A DNA stretch of 64,000 bases, from assembly GCA_049324315.1 (NCBI GenBank), contig JBMOKU010000032.1:124001-188000 (forward strand). Reading direction: 5' to 3'. Under the pieces are notes generated by a model. The model was given only the letters and a program-made list of their open reading frames with translations. It had not been told where the DNA came from and made no database searches. Source of the stretch: JBMOKU01 sp049324315 (GTDB lineage Bacteria; Bacillota; Clostridia; Peptostreptococcales; Thermotaleaceae). Shown one piece after another: positions 35,511 to 44,191 of the stretch (the stretch's first letter is position 1; each line of letters starts with the position of its first letter). The position numbers and the translations under genes are program-made.

Positions 35511-36571
35511 TATTTCACACCCCCTAAGATCTCTTTTACTTTATCAGCAACAGCATCAGGAGTCGGAATCATACCGCCGCTTCTGCCGTAGAAGTGTACC
35601 GGTAATCTGCCATTATTAGCGATCTTTACATCGTCAATCATTTGTCCCATACTCATTTCAAAAGATAATAACGCTTTTGCTGTTTGTGGTATTTCATCGA
35701 ATGCTTTTGTTGGGAAAGGCCATAACGTGATAGGACGAATTAATCCTACATTGATTCCCTCTTCTTTTAATGCAGCGATGGCATTTTTAGCGATCCTTGC
35801 AGTGGTTCCATAGGATACCATAACGACTTCTGCATTTTCCATATTGTACATTTCGTATCGCACTTCATTTTCTTCCATCACTTTGTATTTTTCTTGAAGA
35901 TGGATATTATGTCTTTCAAGCTCTGCTGGGTCCAATGCCAAGGAGTTAATGATATTTGGCTCTCTTTCTCCATTTGTTCCAACTGTTGCCCAATCCTTTG
36001 GTGGAAGGTCTCTCTTCGCTACTTCCCTAAATTCAATGGGTTCCATCATCTGACCGATCATACCGTCACCGATAACCATAACAGGATTTCTATAATAGTC
36101 GGCTGCTTCGAATGCTTCCATCGTTAAGTCAACCGCTTCTTGCAATGTTGCTGGAGCATATACTAACAATCTATAGTCGCCGTTTCCGCCGCCTCTGGTT
36201 GATTGGAAATAGTCAGCCTGTGATGGTTGAATACCGCCTAGTCCAGGGCCACCTCTGGAAATATTTACGATAACACATGGAAGTTCAGCTCCTGCAATAT
36301 AGGAGATACCTTCTTGCTTTAGCGCGATTCCCGGTGATGATGAAGAAGTCATTACTCTAGCTCCTGCACCTGCTGCACCATATACCATATTGATAGCAGA
36401 AACTTCACTTTCCGCCTGTACAAAACATCCATTGATTTTAGGAAGCTCTCTTGCCATAAATTCTGGAAGCTCATTTTGTGGTGTTATAGGATATCCAAAG
36501 AAATATTTACATCCGGCTTTGATTGCGGCTGCACCAATTGCTTCGTTACCCTTCATTAATATTTTTGCCAT
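35510..36571 (-). CDS. 2-oxoacid:ferredoxin oxidoreductase, alpha subunit
   Basis: The 353-residue subunit has KGNEAIGAAAIKAGCKYFFGYPITPQNELPE, the QAESEVSAINMVYGAAGAGARVMTSSSSPG pyrimidine-binding region and the C-terminal transketolase-like domain with LRPITLWPFP. It contains the acid-binding and CoA-binding surface. The gene sits between the ferredoxin-like delta subunit and the beta subunit genes, the order found in many Clostridia. The cited motif strings are family-typical; no residue here is missing. Confidence 0.94.
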   Translation of the reverse strand: MAKILMKGNEAIGAAAIKAGCKYFFGYPITPQNELPEFMARELPKINGCFVQAESEVSAINMVYGAAGAGARVMTSSSSPGIALKQEGISYIAGAELPCVIVNISRGGPGLGGIQPSQADYFQSTRGGGNGDYRLLVYAPATLQEAVDLTMEAFEAADYYRNPVMVIGDGMIGQMMEPIEFREVAKRDLPPKDWATVGTNGEREPNIINSLALDPAELERHNIHLQEKYKVMEENEVRYEMYNMENAEVVMVSYGTTARIAKNAIAALKEEGINVGLIRPITLWPFPTKAFDEIPQTAKALLSFEMSMGQMIDDVKIANNGRLPVHFYGRSGGMIPTPDAVADKVKEILGGVK

Positions 36572-36585
36572 ATCTTTTTCCCTCC

Positions 36586-36816
36586 CTATTTCTCGATTTC
36601 TCTTTCAACGGTAATCACTACATCCGGACAGATTGTGGCACAGTTTCCACATCCGATGCATTTGTCCATTTCTTTTACGCCTGCTGGATGATAACCTTTA
36701 ATATTGATTCTCTTTCTATCCATTTCGATGATATTTACAGGACATACAACTGTGCATAGTTCACAGCCTTTACATAAGTCCTCTTTGAACATTACCTTGC
36801 CTTTTGCCTTCGCCAT
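36586..36816 (-). CDS. 2-oxoacid:ferredoxin oxidoreductase, delta (2[4Fe-4S]) subunit
   Basis: The 76-residue ferredoxin-like protein has two complete cluster motifs: Cys15, 18, 21 and 25 (CKGCELCTVVCP) and Cys53, 56, 59 and 63 (CIGCGNCATICP). It carries electrons from the TPP centre to free ferredoxin. It is placed 14 bases before the alpha subunit gene, and the NTPase gene lies upstream. Confidence 0.95.
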   Translation of the reverse strand: MAKAKGKVMFKEDLCKGCELCTVVCPVNIIEMDRKRINIKGYHPAGVKEMDKCIGCGNCATICPDVVITVEREIEK

Positions 36817-36849
36817 GATTCAACCCTCCTCAAAGTATTGGTTCATTTA

Positions 36850-37524
36850 TTACATCCAATCCTCCCGCATGTACATCTCGATGGAGAATGTTTCTCCTTC
36901 CATGTCCTTTGGAAGGTCTGGTATTAACCTTTCCAATGTACTGACATATTTGATCGGTATTCCTTTATGCTGTGATACTTGCTTTACCAGTTCTTGGCCT
37001 CTTAGCACATCTTCAATGGTAGTCTCTCGAAGCATATGGGTGTTGTTGACCAGTCCTGTCACTTTTACGCCTACTACTCTCTCGATGGCAGCTATATGCT
37101 CCAAAGCCCCTTCGAGATCCTGTGTACCGGGTCTGTTGGCATTGATCACGCAAAACATATCATAATTGCCTTCTGCAAAATATGCCTTATATCTTGCCAA
37201 AGCCCTAGCCCCTACAGCATCGCCTCCCACATCAAGGACAACATCACAGGTTTCATCCTGTATGGGTCCTAGTACAGAGGCCGAGACAGCCGGTAAGTCA
37301 GAACCCAATGACTTTCCAATGGCACTGGCAATCACTTTGATTCCCAGACGCTCCAGCATCTCCTGCTTTTCTCTGCTTCGGAAGTAAGGATTCACGATAT
37401 CCAGGTCAGCCAAAGCGATATTCTTTTTACTTTCCGCCAGTTTGACAGCATAATTCACAGCAAATTCCGTTTTTCCGCTGCCATAATGACCGATGATGAT
37501 GCGGATTCTTTTATCATTTAGCAT
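36850..37524 (-). CDS. P-loop NTPase of the SIMIBI class associated with the oxidoreductase operon
   Basis: The 224-residue cytosolic protein has Walker A GHYGSGKTEFAVNYA, a switch-like ALADLDIVNPYFRSREK and the Walker B/switch II region VVLDVGGDAVGA. The VINANRPGTQD segment provides the base-recognition position. This ParA/MinD/CobQ-like layout suggests an assembly or metal-cluster insertion factor. Its place between a butyrate kinase gene and the oxidoreductase genes argues for maturation of that enzyme, but no such role is known to me. Confidence 0.82.
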   Translation of the reverse strand: MLNDKRIRIIIGHYGSGKTEFAVNYAVKLAESKKNIALADLDIVNPYFRSREKQEMLERLGIKVIASAIGKSLGSDLPAVSASVLGPIQDETCDVVLDVGGDAVGARALARYKAYFAEGNYDMFCVINANRPGTQDLEGALEHIAAIERVVGVKVTGLVNNTHMLRETTIEDVLRGQELVKQVSQHKGIPIKYVSTLERLIPDLPKDMEGETFSIEMYMREDWM

Positions 37525-37543
37525 AATATCACCTTTCGGAATA

Positions 37544-37640
37544 CGGTTAGCCGTTAGCGGTTAGTCGTTAGCAGTCATTAAGAGACAAAGAGGTTAAGCT
37601 ATTAACTTCAAAGCCTTTAACGACTGCCAACTCAGTACCG
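37544..37640. repeat. GTTAG-type intergenic repeat
   Basis: Overlapping GTTAGCCGTTAGCGGTTAG and TCGTTAGCAG units are followed by partly inverted copies (TTAACTTCAAAGCCTTTAACGAC). It fills the gap between buk and the NTPase gene. Related motifs occur at 57660-57760. Its meaning is unknown. Confidence 0.6.
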
Positions 37641-37659
37641 TACACCGACAACCATATAT

Positions 37660-38736
37660 TTATTCGTAATTCTTTGCGCTTTCTTCTCTCCTAAGAACTC
37701 TTAGTCCGCCTTCTGCCAGGGCTATCATTTCGTCTTCTCCAGGATATACAATTACCTGGGAAATGAAGGATACGCGGTCAGATATCCACTTTGTAAACTG
37801 CTTGTCATAAGCAATACCGCCTGTCAATACAACGGCATCAACTTTACCTTTTAACACGGCTGCACAGCTGCCGATCTCTTTAGCAACCTGGTAAGCCATG
37901 GCTTGGTAGATCAATTCAGCGTTTTTATCTCCCGCTTCGATCATCTTTCCTACGTCTCGTCCATCATTTGTGCCAAGATATGCTACTAAACCGCCTTGTC
38001 CCTTAATTTTTTTCTTAATGTCATTATGGGTATATTTACCTGAGAAGCACAGCTTTGCAAAATCTCCCACTGGCAGGCCGCCTGCTCTTTCCGGTGAAAA
38101 TGGTCCTTCTCCGTCCAGTGCATTGTTTACATCCACAACGCTTCCCATTCTATGGGCTCCTACAGATACACCGCCGCCTAAATGGGCCACGATGATATTG
38201 GCTTCTTCATATGTCTTACCCATTTCTCTTGCAGCTCTTCTGGCAACTGCTTTTTGATTTAGGGCATGGAAGATGCTCTTTCTTGCCAGTTCCGGCATAC
38301 CGGAGATTCTTGCTACTTCGTCCATTTCATCAACCACAACAGGGTCTACGATGAAAGCCGGGATATTTAATTGCTTTGCGATTTCACTGGCAATAATGCC
38401 ACCTAAGTTTGAAGCATGCTCACCTAATACACCAACTTTTAAATCTTCAATCATTCTATCATTCACCTGATACGTACCACCGGCAATAGGCTTCAATAAT
38501 CCCCCTCTGCCCACAACGGCACTTAACTTGGTAAGGTTGATTTGATTCTCATTAAGGGTATCTAAAATCACATTCTTTCTGAATTCATATTGCTCAAATA
38601 TGGTTGCATATTTATTGATTTCTTCTGTAGCATGTCGCAGTGTTGTTTCCAATACTGGCTTTTCATTATCAAAGATCGCTATCTTTGTCGATGTAGAACC
38701 AGGATTGATGGTTAGAATTCTGTATACATCTGTCAT
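37660..38736 (-). CDS. buk: Butyrate kinase (first copy, distal)
   Basis: The 358-residue acetokinase-family enzyme has LTINPGSTSTKIAIF at the N-terminus, VGRGGLL, the HLGGGVSVGAHR loop, GEGPFSPERAGGLP and VLTGGIAYDK. It makes ATP from butyryl- or branched-chain acyl-phosphate. A paralogue lies on the other side of ptb at 39670-40752. The two differ at many positions, so they probably favour different acids. It is in an operon with ptb and 2-oxoacid oxidoreductase genes. Confidence 0.95.
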   Translation of the reverse strand: MTDVYRILTINPGSTSTKIAIFDNEKPVLETTLRHATEEINKYATIFEQYEFRKNVILDTLNENQINLTKLSAVVGRGGLLKPIAGGTYQVNDRMIEDLKVGVLGEHASNLGGIIASEIAKQLNIPAFIVDPVVVDEMDEVARISGMPELARKSIFHALNQKAVARRAAREMGKTYEEANIIVAHLGGGVSVGAHRMGSVVDVNNALDGEGPFSPERAGGLPVGDFAKLCFSGKYTHNDIKKKIKGQGGLVAYLGTNDGRDVGKMIEAGDKNAELIYQAMAYQVAKEIGSCAAVLKGKVDAVVLTGGIAYDKQFTKWISDRVSFISQVIVYPGEDEMIALAEGGLRVLRREESAKNYE

Positions 38737-38760
38737 TCTTTTGTCCCTCGCTTTCTTGTC

Positions 38761-39669
38761 CTATTGATTCTTTGCAGCCATCAATACGGCTAATGCAATA
38801 GAATTCAATTTTGTTTCATCACTGTCTGCCCTAGATGTCAAGACGATCGGTGCTTTAGCGCCTACGATAACGCCTGCATTTTTTGTGTCTGAGAAAAATA
38901 CCAAGGATTTATACAATACATTACCGGCTTCGATAGTTGGGACCGCTAAGATATCCGCTTTACCTGCCACAGGATGAACGATTCCCTTATGGGCAGCAGC
39001 TTCTTCAGACACCGCATTGTCCAAACCGAAAGGTCCTCCCACCATGCAGCCTGTGATCTCTCCGTTTTTGTTCATTTCTTCAAGTTTTGCAGCATCCACG
39101 GTAGCAGGCATCTTAGGATCTACCTTTTCTTTTGCACAAATCATTGCTACCTTGGGTTCCTCAATGTCTACGGCATGAGCTACTTTTACAGCATTTTCAA
39201 TGATTTGCTTTTTCGCGTTCAGATCCGGTGTGATATTCATAGCTGCGTCTGTTACAAAGATCAGACGGTCATATCCCGGTACATCAAATACCGCTGTATG
39301 GCTCAGTACATTTCCGGTTCTTAGTCCGATTTCGGGGTCTAATACAGCCTTAAGAATAACAGATGTATCCACCAATCCCTTCATCACCATATGGGCTTTT
39401 CCGCTGGATACCAGTTCAACAGCCTTTCTGGAAGCTTCTGTCATATCTTTTATATCGATGACTTCATACAAGGAAACATCAATAAGATTCTTCGCTGCGA
39501 TCTCTTCAATTTTTTCCTTATCTCCAACCAGAATCGCATCAGCAATTCCTCGTTTTTTTGCTTCATTAACCGCCAACAGCACCTCTAAGTCCTGGGCCAC
39601 AGCTACCGAGATGGTCTTTGGTCCACGTTCCTTGGCGATTCTGAGTATATCATCAAAGCTCTTAATCAT
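38761..39669 (-). CDS. ptb: Phosphate butyryltransferase
   Basis: The 302-residue enzyme exchanges the CoA of an acyl-CoA for phosphate. It has ISVAVAQDLEVLLAVNEAK, the VLSHTAVFDVPGYDRLIFVTDAAMNI segment, and GPFGLDNAVSEEAAAHKGI, all typical of Ptb. It lies between the two butyrate kinase genes, one base after the first (proximal) one. The substrate acids are probably butyryl-, isobutyryl- and isovaleryl-CoA. Confidence 0.95.
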   Translation of the reverse strand: MIKSFDDILRIAKERGPKTISVAVAQDLEVLLAVNEAKKRGIADAILVGDKEKIEEIAAKNLIDVSLYEVIDIKDMTEASRKAVELVSSGKAHMVMKGLVDTSVILKAVLDPEIGLRTGNVLSHTAVFDVPGYDRLIFVTDAAMNITPDLNAKKQIIENAVKVAHAVDIEEPKVAMICAKEKVDPKMPATVDAAKLEEMNKNGEITGCMVGGPFGLDNAVSEEAAAHKGIVHPVAGKADILAVPTIEAGNVLYKSLVFFSDTKNAGVIVGAKAPIVLTSRADSDETKLNSIALAVLMAAKNQ

Positions 39670-40752
39670 TTACTTCACCTCTTCATCGTAAATCTTTGCT
39701 GTTTCTTTTCCGGATAAAACTCTTTGTACACCTTCATTCAATGCCAGCAGTTCGTCTTCACCGGGCTTGATGATGATCGGTGCAATAAATTCTACACGCT
39801 CCATAATGTAGGAAGTCAGCATTTTTGAGTAGGCCATACCACCTGTTAAAATAATGGCATCGATCTTTCCTTCCAGCACTGTGGCCATGGCGCCGATTTC
39901 CTTGGCAATTTGATATCCCATGGCTTCATAGACTAGTTTGGCCTTTTGATCTCCATTTTGAATCATTTTTTCTGCTTCTCTTGCATCGTTGGTTCCTAGG
40001 TAAGCCACCAGGCCGCCTTTACCGCTGAGCATCTTCTTGATGTCATTATGGGTGTATTTACCTGAAAAACATAACTTGGCTAAGTCTCCAATGGGAAGTC
40101 CTCCCGTTCTCTCCGGTGAAAATGGTCCCATTTCCTTAGCGTTATTAGCATCCACCATTTTTCCCTTTCTCATGGGAACAACAGATATACCGCCTCCCAG
40201 ATGGGCTACTACCAGGTTTAAGTCATCAACCTGCTTGCCCATTTCCTTCGCCACGCGATGGGCTACTGCCTTGACATTTAAGGCATGCAGCAGAGATCTT
40301 CTCGGTACTTCGGGCATACCGGAGATTCTTGCAATATCATCGAACTCGTCCACGGCCACAGGGTCAACAATATACGAATGGATACCTTCCTGATCTGCGA
40401 TGGCTTTTGCGATAATGCCACCCAAATTGGAAGCATGCTCTCCTTGAATACCTATCTTTAAATCTTCAATCATCATTTCTGTTACAGTATAGGTTCCGTT
40501 TGGCATAGGTCTTAAAAGTCCGCCCCTGCCGACGACAGCCTTTAACTGAGATGTTTCAAAACCTTCCTCTTTCATCCAATCCAATATCATATTTTTTCTG
40601 TAATCATACTGATCTGTAATCTTCGAAAATTGTTCTAGATCTTCCGGTAAATGGTTCAACGTCTTTTGGATAACGTTTTCATCGTCTTTGAAGATAGCTA
40701 CTTTCGTCGATGTTGAACCGGGGTTGATCACCAAAACATACGCTCTTGTCAT
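39670..40752 (-). CDS. buk: Butyrate kinase (second copy, proximal)
   Basis: The 360-residue acetokinase-family enzyme has LVINPGSTSTKVAIF, VGRGGLLRP, HLGGGISVVPMRKGK, MGPFSPERTGGLP and ILTGGMAYSK. It is the first gene after the sigma-54 promoter. The ATG at 40752 follows GAGGTG; the frame could open four codons earlier on a GTG inside that site, which I reject. Compared with the distal paralogue the substrate-loop GVSVGAHR becomes GISVVPMR. The enzyme would make ATP from an acyl-phosphate. Confidence 0.95.
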   Translation of the reverse strand: MTRAYVLVINPGSTSTKVAIFKDDENVIQKTLNHLPEDLEQFSKITDQYDYRKNMILDWMKEEGFETSQLKAVVGRGGLLRPMPNGTYTVTEMMIEDLKIGIQGEHASNLGGIIAKAIADQEGIHSYIVDPVAVDEFDDIARISGMPEVPRRSLLHALNVKAVAHRVAKEMGKQVDDLNLVVAHLGGGISVVPMRKGKMVDANNAKEMGPFSPERTGGLPIGDLAKLCFSGKYTHNDIKKMLSGKGGLVAYLGTNDAREAEKMIQNGDQKAKLVYEAMGYQIAKEIGAMATVLEGKIDAIILTGGMAYSKMLTSYIMERVEFIAPIIIKPGEDELLALNEGVQRVLSGKETAKIYDEEVK

Positions 40753-40794
40753 TTTGTTTATCACCTCATATCATGTTCTTCTTTTGCATAACAA

Positions 40795-40810
40795 TGCAAC
40801 ATATGTGCCA
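40795..40810 (-). promoter_or_regulatory. Sigma-54 (-24/-12) promoter of the buk-ptb-vor operon
   Basis: Leftward TGGCAC, ATATG, TTGCA matches the sigma-54 consensus TGGCAC-N5-TTGCA exactly. It lies about 45-60 bases before the buk start, with a sigma-54 activator gene just upstream. Confidence 0.9.
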
Positions 40811-40968
40811 AAATTACAAACCTCATTTGTAGACTTCTCAAATATTTTTAAGGATTCAACGTATTGTCAATACTTGACTGTGGCTGTATAACTTTTCATC
40901 AATAGCTTTTCCTTAATTTCTTAGGACTATGTTTTGAAGCTTTATTGTGTTTGTGCAAATTATTGCAT

Positions 40969-41008
40969 GCAAAAAACTGCACAAAAATTATTTTGTGCAG
41001 TTTTTTGC
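40969..41008. promoter_or_regulatory. 18-base perfect inverted repeat: activator site or terminator
   Basis: GCAAAAAACTGCACAAAA and its exact reverse complement flank ATTA. The centre is about 180 bp upstream of the sigma-54 promoter, where enhancer sites sit, and TTGTGCAAATTATTGCATGC just beside it is a related half-palindrome. The same hairpin, with T-tracts on both strands, could terminate the leftward activator gene. It may do both. Confidence 0.6.
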
Positions 41009-41031
41009 AGTTGGATATTTGTAGTTGTATC

Positions 41032-41136
41032 TACGCTTCGCCACGGGGACGGTTAAAATGGTATTTAGTCCTGCGGGACGGCACGGAGACCGTCCCCTAC
41101 AAAAGAAAATACATTCTGGTTTTGGAGCGTAGATCT
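41032..41136. repeat. Dispersed palindromic repeat next to the activator gene
   Basis: It contains CGCCACGGGGACGG, then a 46-base block (41067-41112, starting AGTCCTGCGGGACGG) identical to 50610-50655, then a tail ending GGAGCGTAGATCT that recurs near 15978-15989. It is non-coding. Confidence 0.8.
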
Positions 41137-42858
41137 TTAGTTATCCAGATTGTATTTTTTAAGCTTATAATACAGGGTTCTGATAGAAATATTAAGCTGT
41201 TCGGCCGTTTCGTTACGGTTTCCGCCATGTTCCGCCAGTACAGCTTCAATATATTTTTTTTCTACTTCTTCAACCACTTCCTCCAGCGTTTTATGGAGAT
41301 GAGGCACATCTGTCATATCTCCAGACGGTAGATGATTGAGCCTCGGTCTATTGATTTGAAAGCTGGGAAGGTGATTAACTTTGATGGTTACTTCATTAAA
41401 CTTCATATTAATCATGGCCCGACCCACAAAATTTTCTAATTCCCTCACATTACCGGGCCAATCATAGTTCGCAATCATTTGAAATGCATCCTGGGATATG
41501 TCCTGAACAGATCTTCCGTATTCCTGGTTGTATTTTGTAATCAGGTGGAGCACTAACTGATAGATATCCCGTTTGTGCTCCCTGAGTGGTGGAATAAAAA
41601 TGGGGATGACATTGAGGCGATAATAAAGATCCTCTCGAAAACGTCCTTCCTTTACGGCCTTTTCCAGATCCATATTGGTAGCAGCGATCAGCCTTACATC
41701 AATATTGATGGAACGATTCCCGCCTACCCGGAGGATTTCTTTTTCTTGCAGCACCCGCAGCAGCTTAGCCTGGGTATTCAAACTGATTTCTCCGATTTCA
41801 TCAAGAAACAGTGTGCCGCCGTTGGCTTCTTCAAATAGTCCGATTTTCCCACCCTTTTTTGCGCCTGTGAAGGCACCTTCCTCATATCCAAAAAGCTCAC
41901 TTTCCAATAAGCTTTCACTAATGGCTGCACAATTGACCCTTACAAATTGACTGTATTTTCGATTGCTGGCATTATGAATAGCGTGGGCAAACAATTCCTT
42001 TCCTGTTCCGCTCTCACCTCTCAGGATCACTGTGGCCGGCGTTACTGCCGCTTTTTTCGCCTTTTCAATGGCCAGCTGCAGCTGTTCATCTTCACCAATA
42101 ATATCATCAAAGGTATATTTGGCTTCCAACTTACGAATGATCTGTTTTGCCTGGTCAAGTTCCTTTGTCAGCCGCTTGATTTCTGTGACGTCATGAAGGA
42201 CGGCTACACTGCCCCTCAGTTCTCCATCTACAATCATGGGCGCTGCATCTGCCAGCACTTCTTTTTTATTGGGTCCTACCTTTAACCTTGCATTTTTCAC
42301 CGGTTTTTTTGTCCGCAGCACCTCCAGGTGGATACTATCTCCTTCTGCTATATCAACGGTGCACAGCTTATTGATAATGTCCTTTTCCGATAATCCCGTG
42401 AGCTTCGTGTAAGCAGGATTGATGAGTACACCAATTCCCTTTTGATCCACAACGGATATGGCATCCTGCGTGGAATGAAATATTGCCTGCAGCATACTCT
42501 GCATTTCTCTCAGGTTGGTAATTTCCTCTGCCAGCTCTTGTATTTCTGTGATATCACGAAATACCGCCACGGCACCGATTACCTTTCCTTCATCGTCTTT
42601 TACCGGCATTCGATTGGTCACAATGGTGATATCTCCCAGTGGCTGCTTCCTATTCAGCTCCGATTCGCCGGTTTCCAAGATATATGGCAGTCTGGTAGTC
42701 TCTACCACCTCAGTAATATGCCGACCCACTACATTAACATTATCCAATTTGGTCAGTTTTTTCGCAGCTTTATTAAAAAGCGTAATAATTCCCCGTGTGT
42801 CCACCGCTATCATGGCATCGTGGGTAGAATCCAGTATGACCTCCAGTTCTCGTTCCAT
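41137..42858 (-). CDS. PAS-domain sigma-54-dependent activator (Bkd-type)
   Basis: The 573-residue regulator has two PAS domains (about 1-107 and 120-228), a short coiled coil, an AAA+ domain (about 254-490) with Walker A GESGTGKE (281-288), the sigma-54 contact loop GAFTGA (328-333) and Walker B GGTLFLDE, and a C-terminal Fis-type helix-turn-helix (NRNETAEQLNISIRTLYYKLKKY). It is adjacent to the sigma-54 promoter it very likely drives. The PAS domains suggest it senses a metabolite or redox state. Regulators of this build control branched-chain amino acid and butyrate operons in Firmicutes. Confidence 0.94.
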   Translation of the reverse strand: MERELEVILDSTHDAMIAVDTRGIITLFNKAAKKLTKLDNVNVVGRHITEVVETTRLPYILETGESELNRKQPLGDITIVTNRMPVKDDEGKVIGAVAVFRDITEIQELAEEITNLREMQSMLQAIFHSTQDAISVVDQKGIGVLINPAYTKLTGLSEKDIINKLCTVDIAEGDSIHLEVLRTKKPVKNARLKVGPNKKEVLADAAPMIVDGELRGSVAVLHDVTEIKRLTKELDQAKQIIRKLEAKYTFDDIIGEDEQLQLAIEKAKKAAVTPATVILRGESGTGKELFAHAIHNASNRKYSQFVRVNCAAISESLLESELFGYEEGAFTGAKKGGKIGLFEEANGGTLFLDEIGEISLNTQAKLLRVLQEKEILRVGGNRSINIDVRLIAATNMDLEKAVKEGRFREDLYYRLNVIPIFIPPLREHKRDIYQLVLHLITKYNQEYGRSVQDISQDAFQMIANYDWPGNVRELENFVGRAMINMKFNEVTIKVNHLPSFQINRPRLNHLPSGDMTDVPHLHKTLEEVVEEVEKKYIEAVLAEHGGNRNETAEQLNISIRTLYYKLKKYNLDN

Positions 42859-42879
42859 CTATCCACACTCCTTTTAAAA

Positions 42880-42910
42880 CAGCCTGGATACGTATCCAGG
42901 CTGTTCTTTT
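42880..42910 (-). terminator. Terminator of the cdaA-cdaR operon
   Basis: CAGCCTGGATAC and GTATCCAGGCTG form a perfect 24-base palindrome followed leftward by TTTTAAAAGG. It stands between the cdaR stop and the activator start. Confidence 0.85.
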
Positions 42911-42916
42911 TCCCTC

Positions 42917-44191
42917 TTATTGGTTTTCATTGCCGTTACTGGCTGTTTGTTCATGCTTGATTTCAAATTCCATTTGCACCGGTGTAACCGTTATTTTTTC
43001 TACCTTAAGCGGCGTATACACGCCAATACTGGCTTCATACCTGCCTTCCGTCAGTCCACTGGCATCAATATATAATTGTAGATCTTCCTTTGTAATGGAA
43101 TTAATGATACTCTCTACGGCTTCCACGTTCACTTTGATGGTATCATTTGTTTTGCTCAGATCAACCGCCAGTTTTTCTTTCAAGTTATCGATGGCCACAT
43201 CTTCCTTCTTAAAGGTAAATTCCTTTGAAAGAATTTGCTCCACCGTAATCTTAACCACGGGGTTTTTTTCTAGATAAGGCACCGTTACCCCATCCGGCAG
43301 CAAAAGATTAAGCGGTTTGTCTACAGATTTTTGAATGCCTTCTATGTTGACAGGACTGGTTTTTATGGTTGCAATACCCGCAGTCTTGTCTTTAGGACCC
43401 TTAACCACCACTTTCTCCGGCTGTAGCGCTATATCTGTTATCTTATAACCTTCCTTTGGCACTCCCTGCAAATCTAATTCGATCTTGGCTTCTTCGACTT
43501 TATGGATCGGCAAACTTACCTCAACGTATTTGCTCTTCACCTCAACGCCGTTGACCCCTTTTCCTTCACTGTTTACAGGCTTGAGGGGAAGTTTATCAGA
43601 AAGGTCCACAGCTGAATCTTTGACATTGATTTCTGCCACCACGGCAGCCACGGCATTTACCAAGGTTTGAGGTCCTTCTACGATCACTTCGCTGGGAACC
43701 GTTGTGGCATCCGCCGGTTCATATCCTTCGGCAGCAGCTCCAATAATATTGACGCTGACGGGTTTTTGCCGCTTGACCACTTCATCTAAGGTTACTTTGA
43801 TTTGTTTCGGTGATATATCCTTGATGGTTACGTTAGCAGGACTGCTGATTTCTAAGTCCACACTATTAACACCGGCCTTGAAACCCCTGAGGTCTGCCCG
43901 CACCACAATGCTGTCAGGGTTTATACCAAACACATCGTTTCTTCTTCCCTCAATCTTTACATTAACCGTATAATCTTCTTGACCCATAAGCACCAAACCC
44001 GACTGCCTTAATTCTTCTACGTTTAATAGCTGAACCTTTACGTTGGTTAGTTCCGTAATCATTTGGGGGTTAACCTCGCCCATGACATACAGCCACATCA
44101 CAAGAGCAAAAACAACAGAGACGATTTTGGCTGTTAGATTTCTATTAAACAAACCTGTCATATCTATATATTTCTTCACACCGTTACTCAT
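42917..44191 (-). CDS. cdaR: CdaR-like YbbR-domain regulator of diadenylate cyclase
   Basis: The 424-residue protein has one N-terminal transmembrane helix (about residues 17-40, LTAKIVSVVFALVMWLYVMG) and a long external part with about four YbbR repeats, each ending in patterns such as VKVEGRRNDVFG or VVKGPKDKTAG. CdaR interacts with and controls CdaA, encoded just upstream, with which it overlaps by eight bases. The ATG at 44191 follows GGAGG; a longer frame extends back into cdaA without a ribosome site and was rejected. Confidence 0.9.
   Translation of the reverse strand: MSNGVKKYIDMTGLFNRNLTAKIVSVVFALVMWLYVMGEVNPQMITELTNVKVQLLNVEELRQSGLVLMGQEDYTVNVKIEGRRNDVFGINPDSIVVRADLRGFKAGVNSVDLEISSPANVTIKDISPKQIKVTLDEVVKRQKPVSVNIIGAAAEGYEPADATTVPSEVIVEGPQTLVNAVAAVVAEINVKDSAVDLSDKLPLKPVNSEGKGVNGVEVKSKYVEVSLPIHKVEEAKIELDLQGVPKEGYKITDIALQPEKVVVKGPKDKTAGIATIKTSPVNIEGIQKSVDKPLNLLLPDGVTVPYLEKNPVVKITVEQILSKEFTFKKEDVAIDNLKEKLAVDLSKTNDTIKVNVEAVESIINSITKEDLQLYIDASGLTEGRYEASIGVYTPLKVEKITVTPVQMEFEIKHEQTASNGNENQ

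Noticed and set aside
37660..40752. Duplicate butyrate kinases as an assembly error
   Set aside because: The two proteins differ at many places including substrate loops, so they are genuine paralogues.
40969..41008. Simple terminator as the sole explanation of the 18-base palindrome
   Set aside because: Position upstream of the sigma-54 promoter and related half-sites beside it keep the activator-site option open, so I list it with both meanings.
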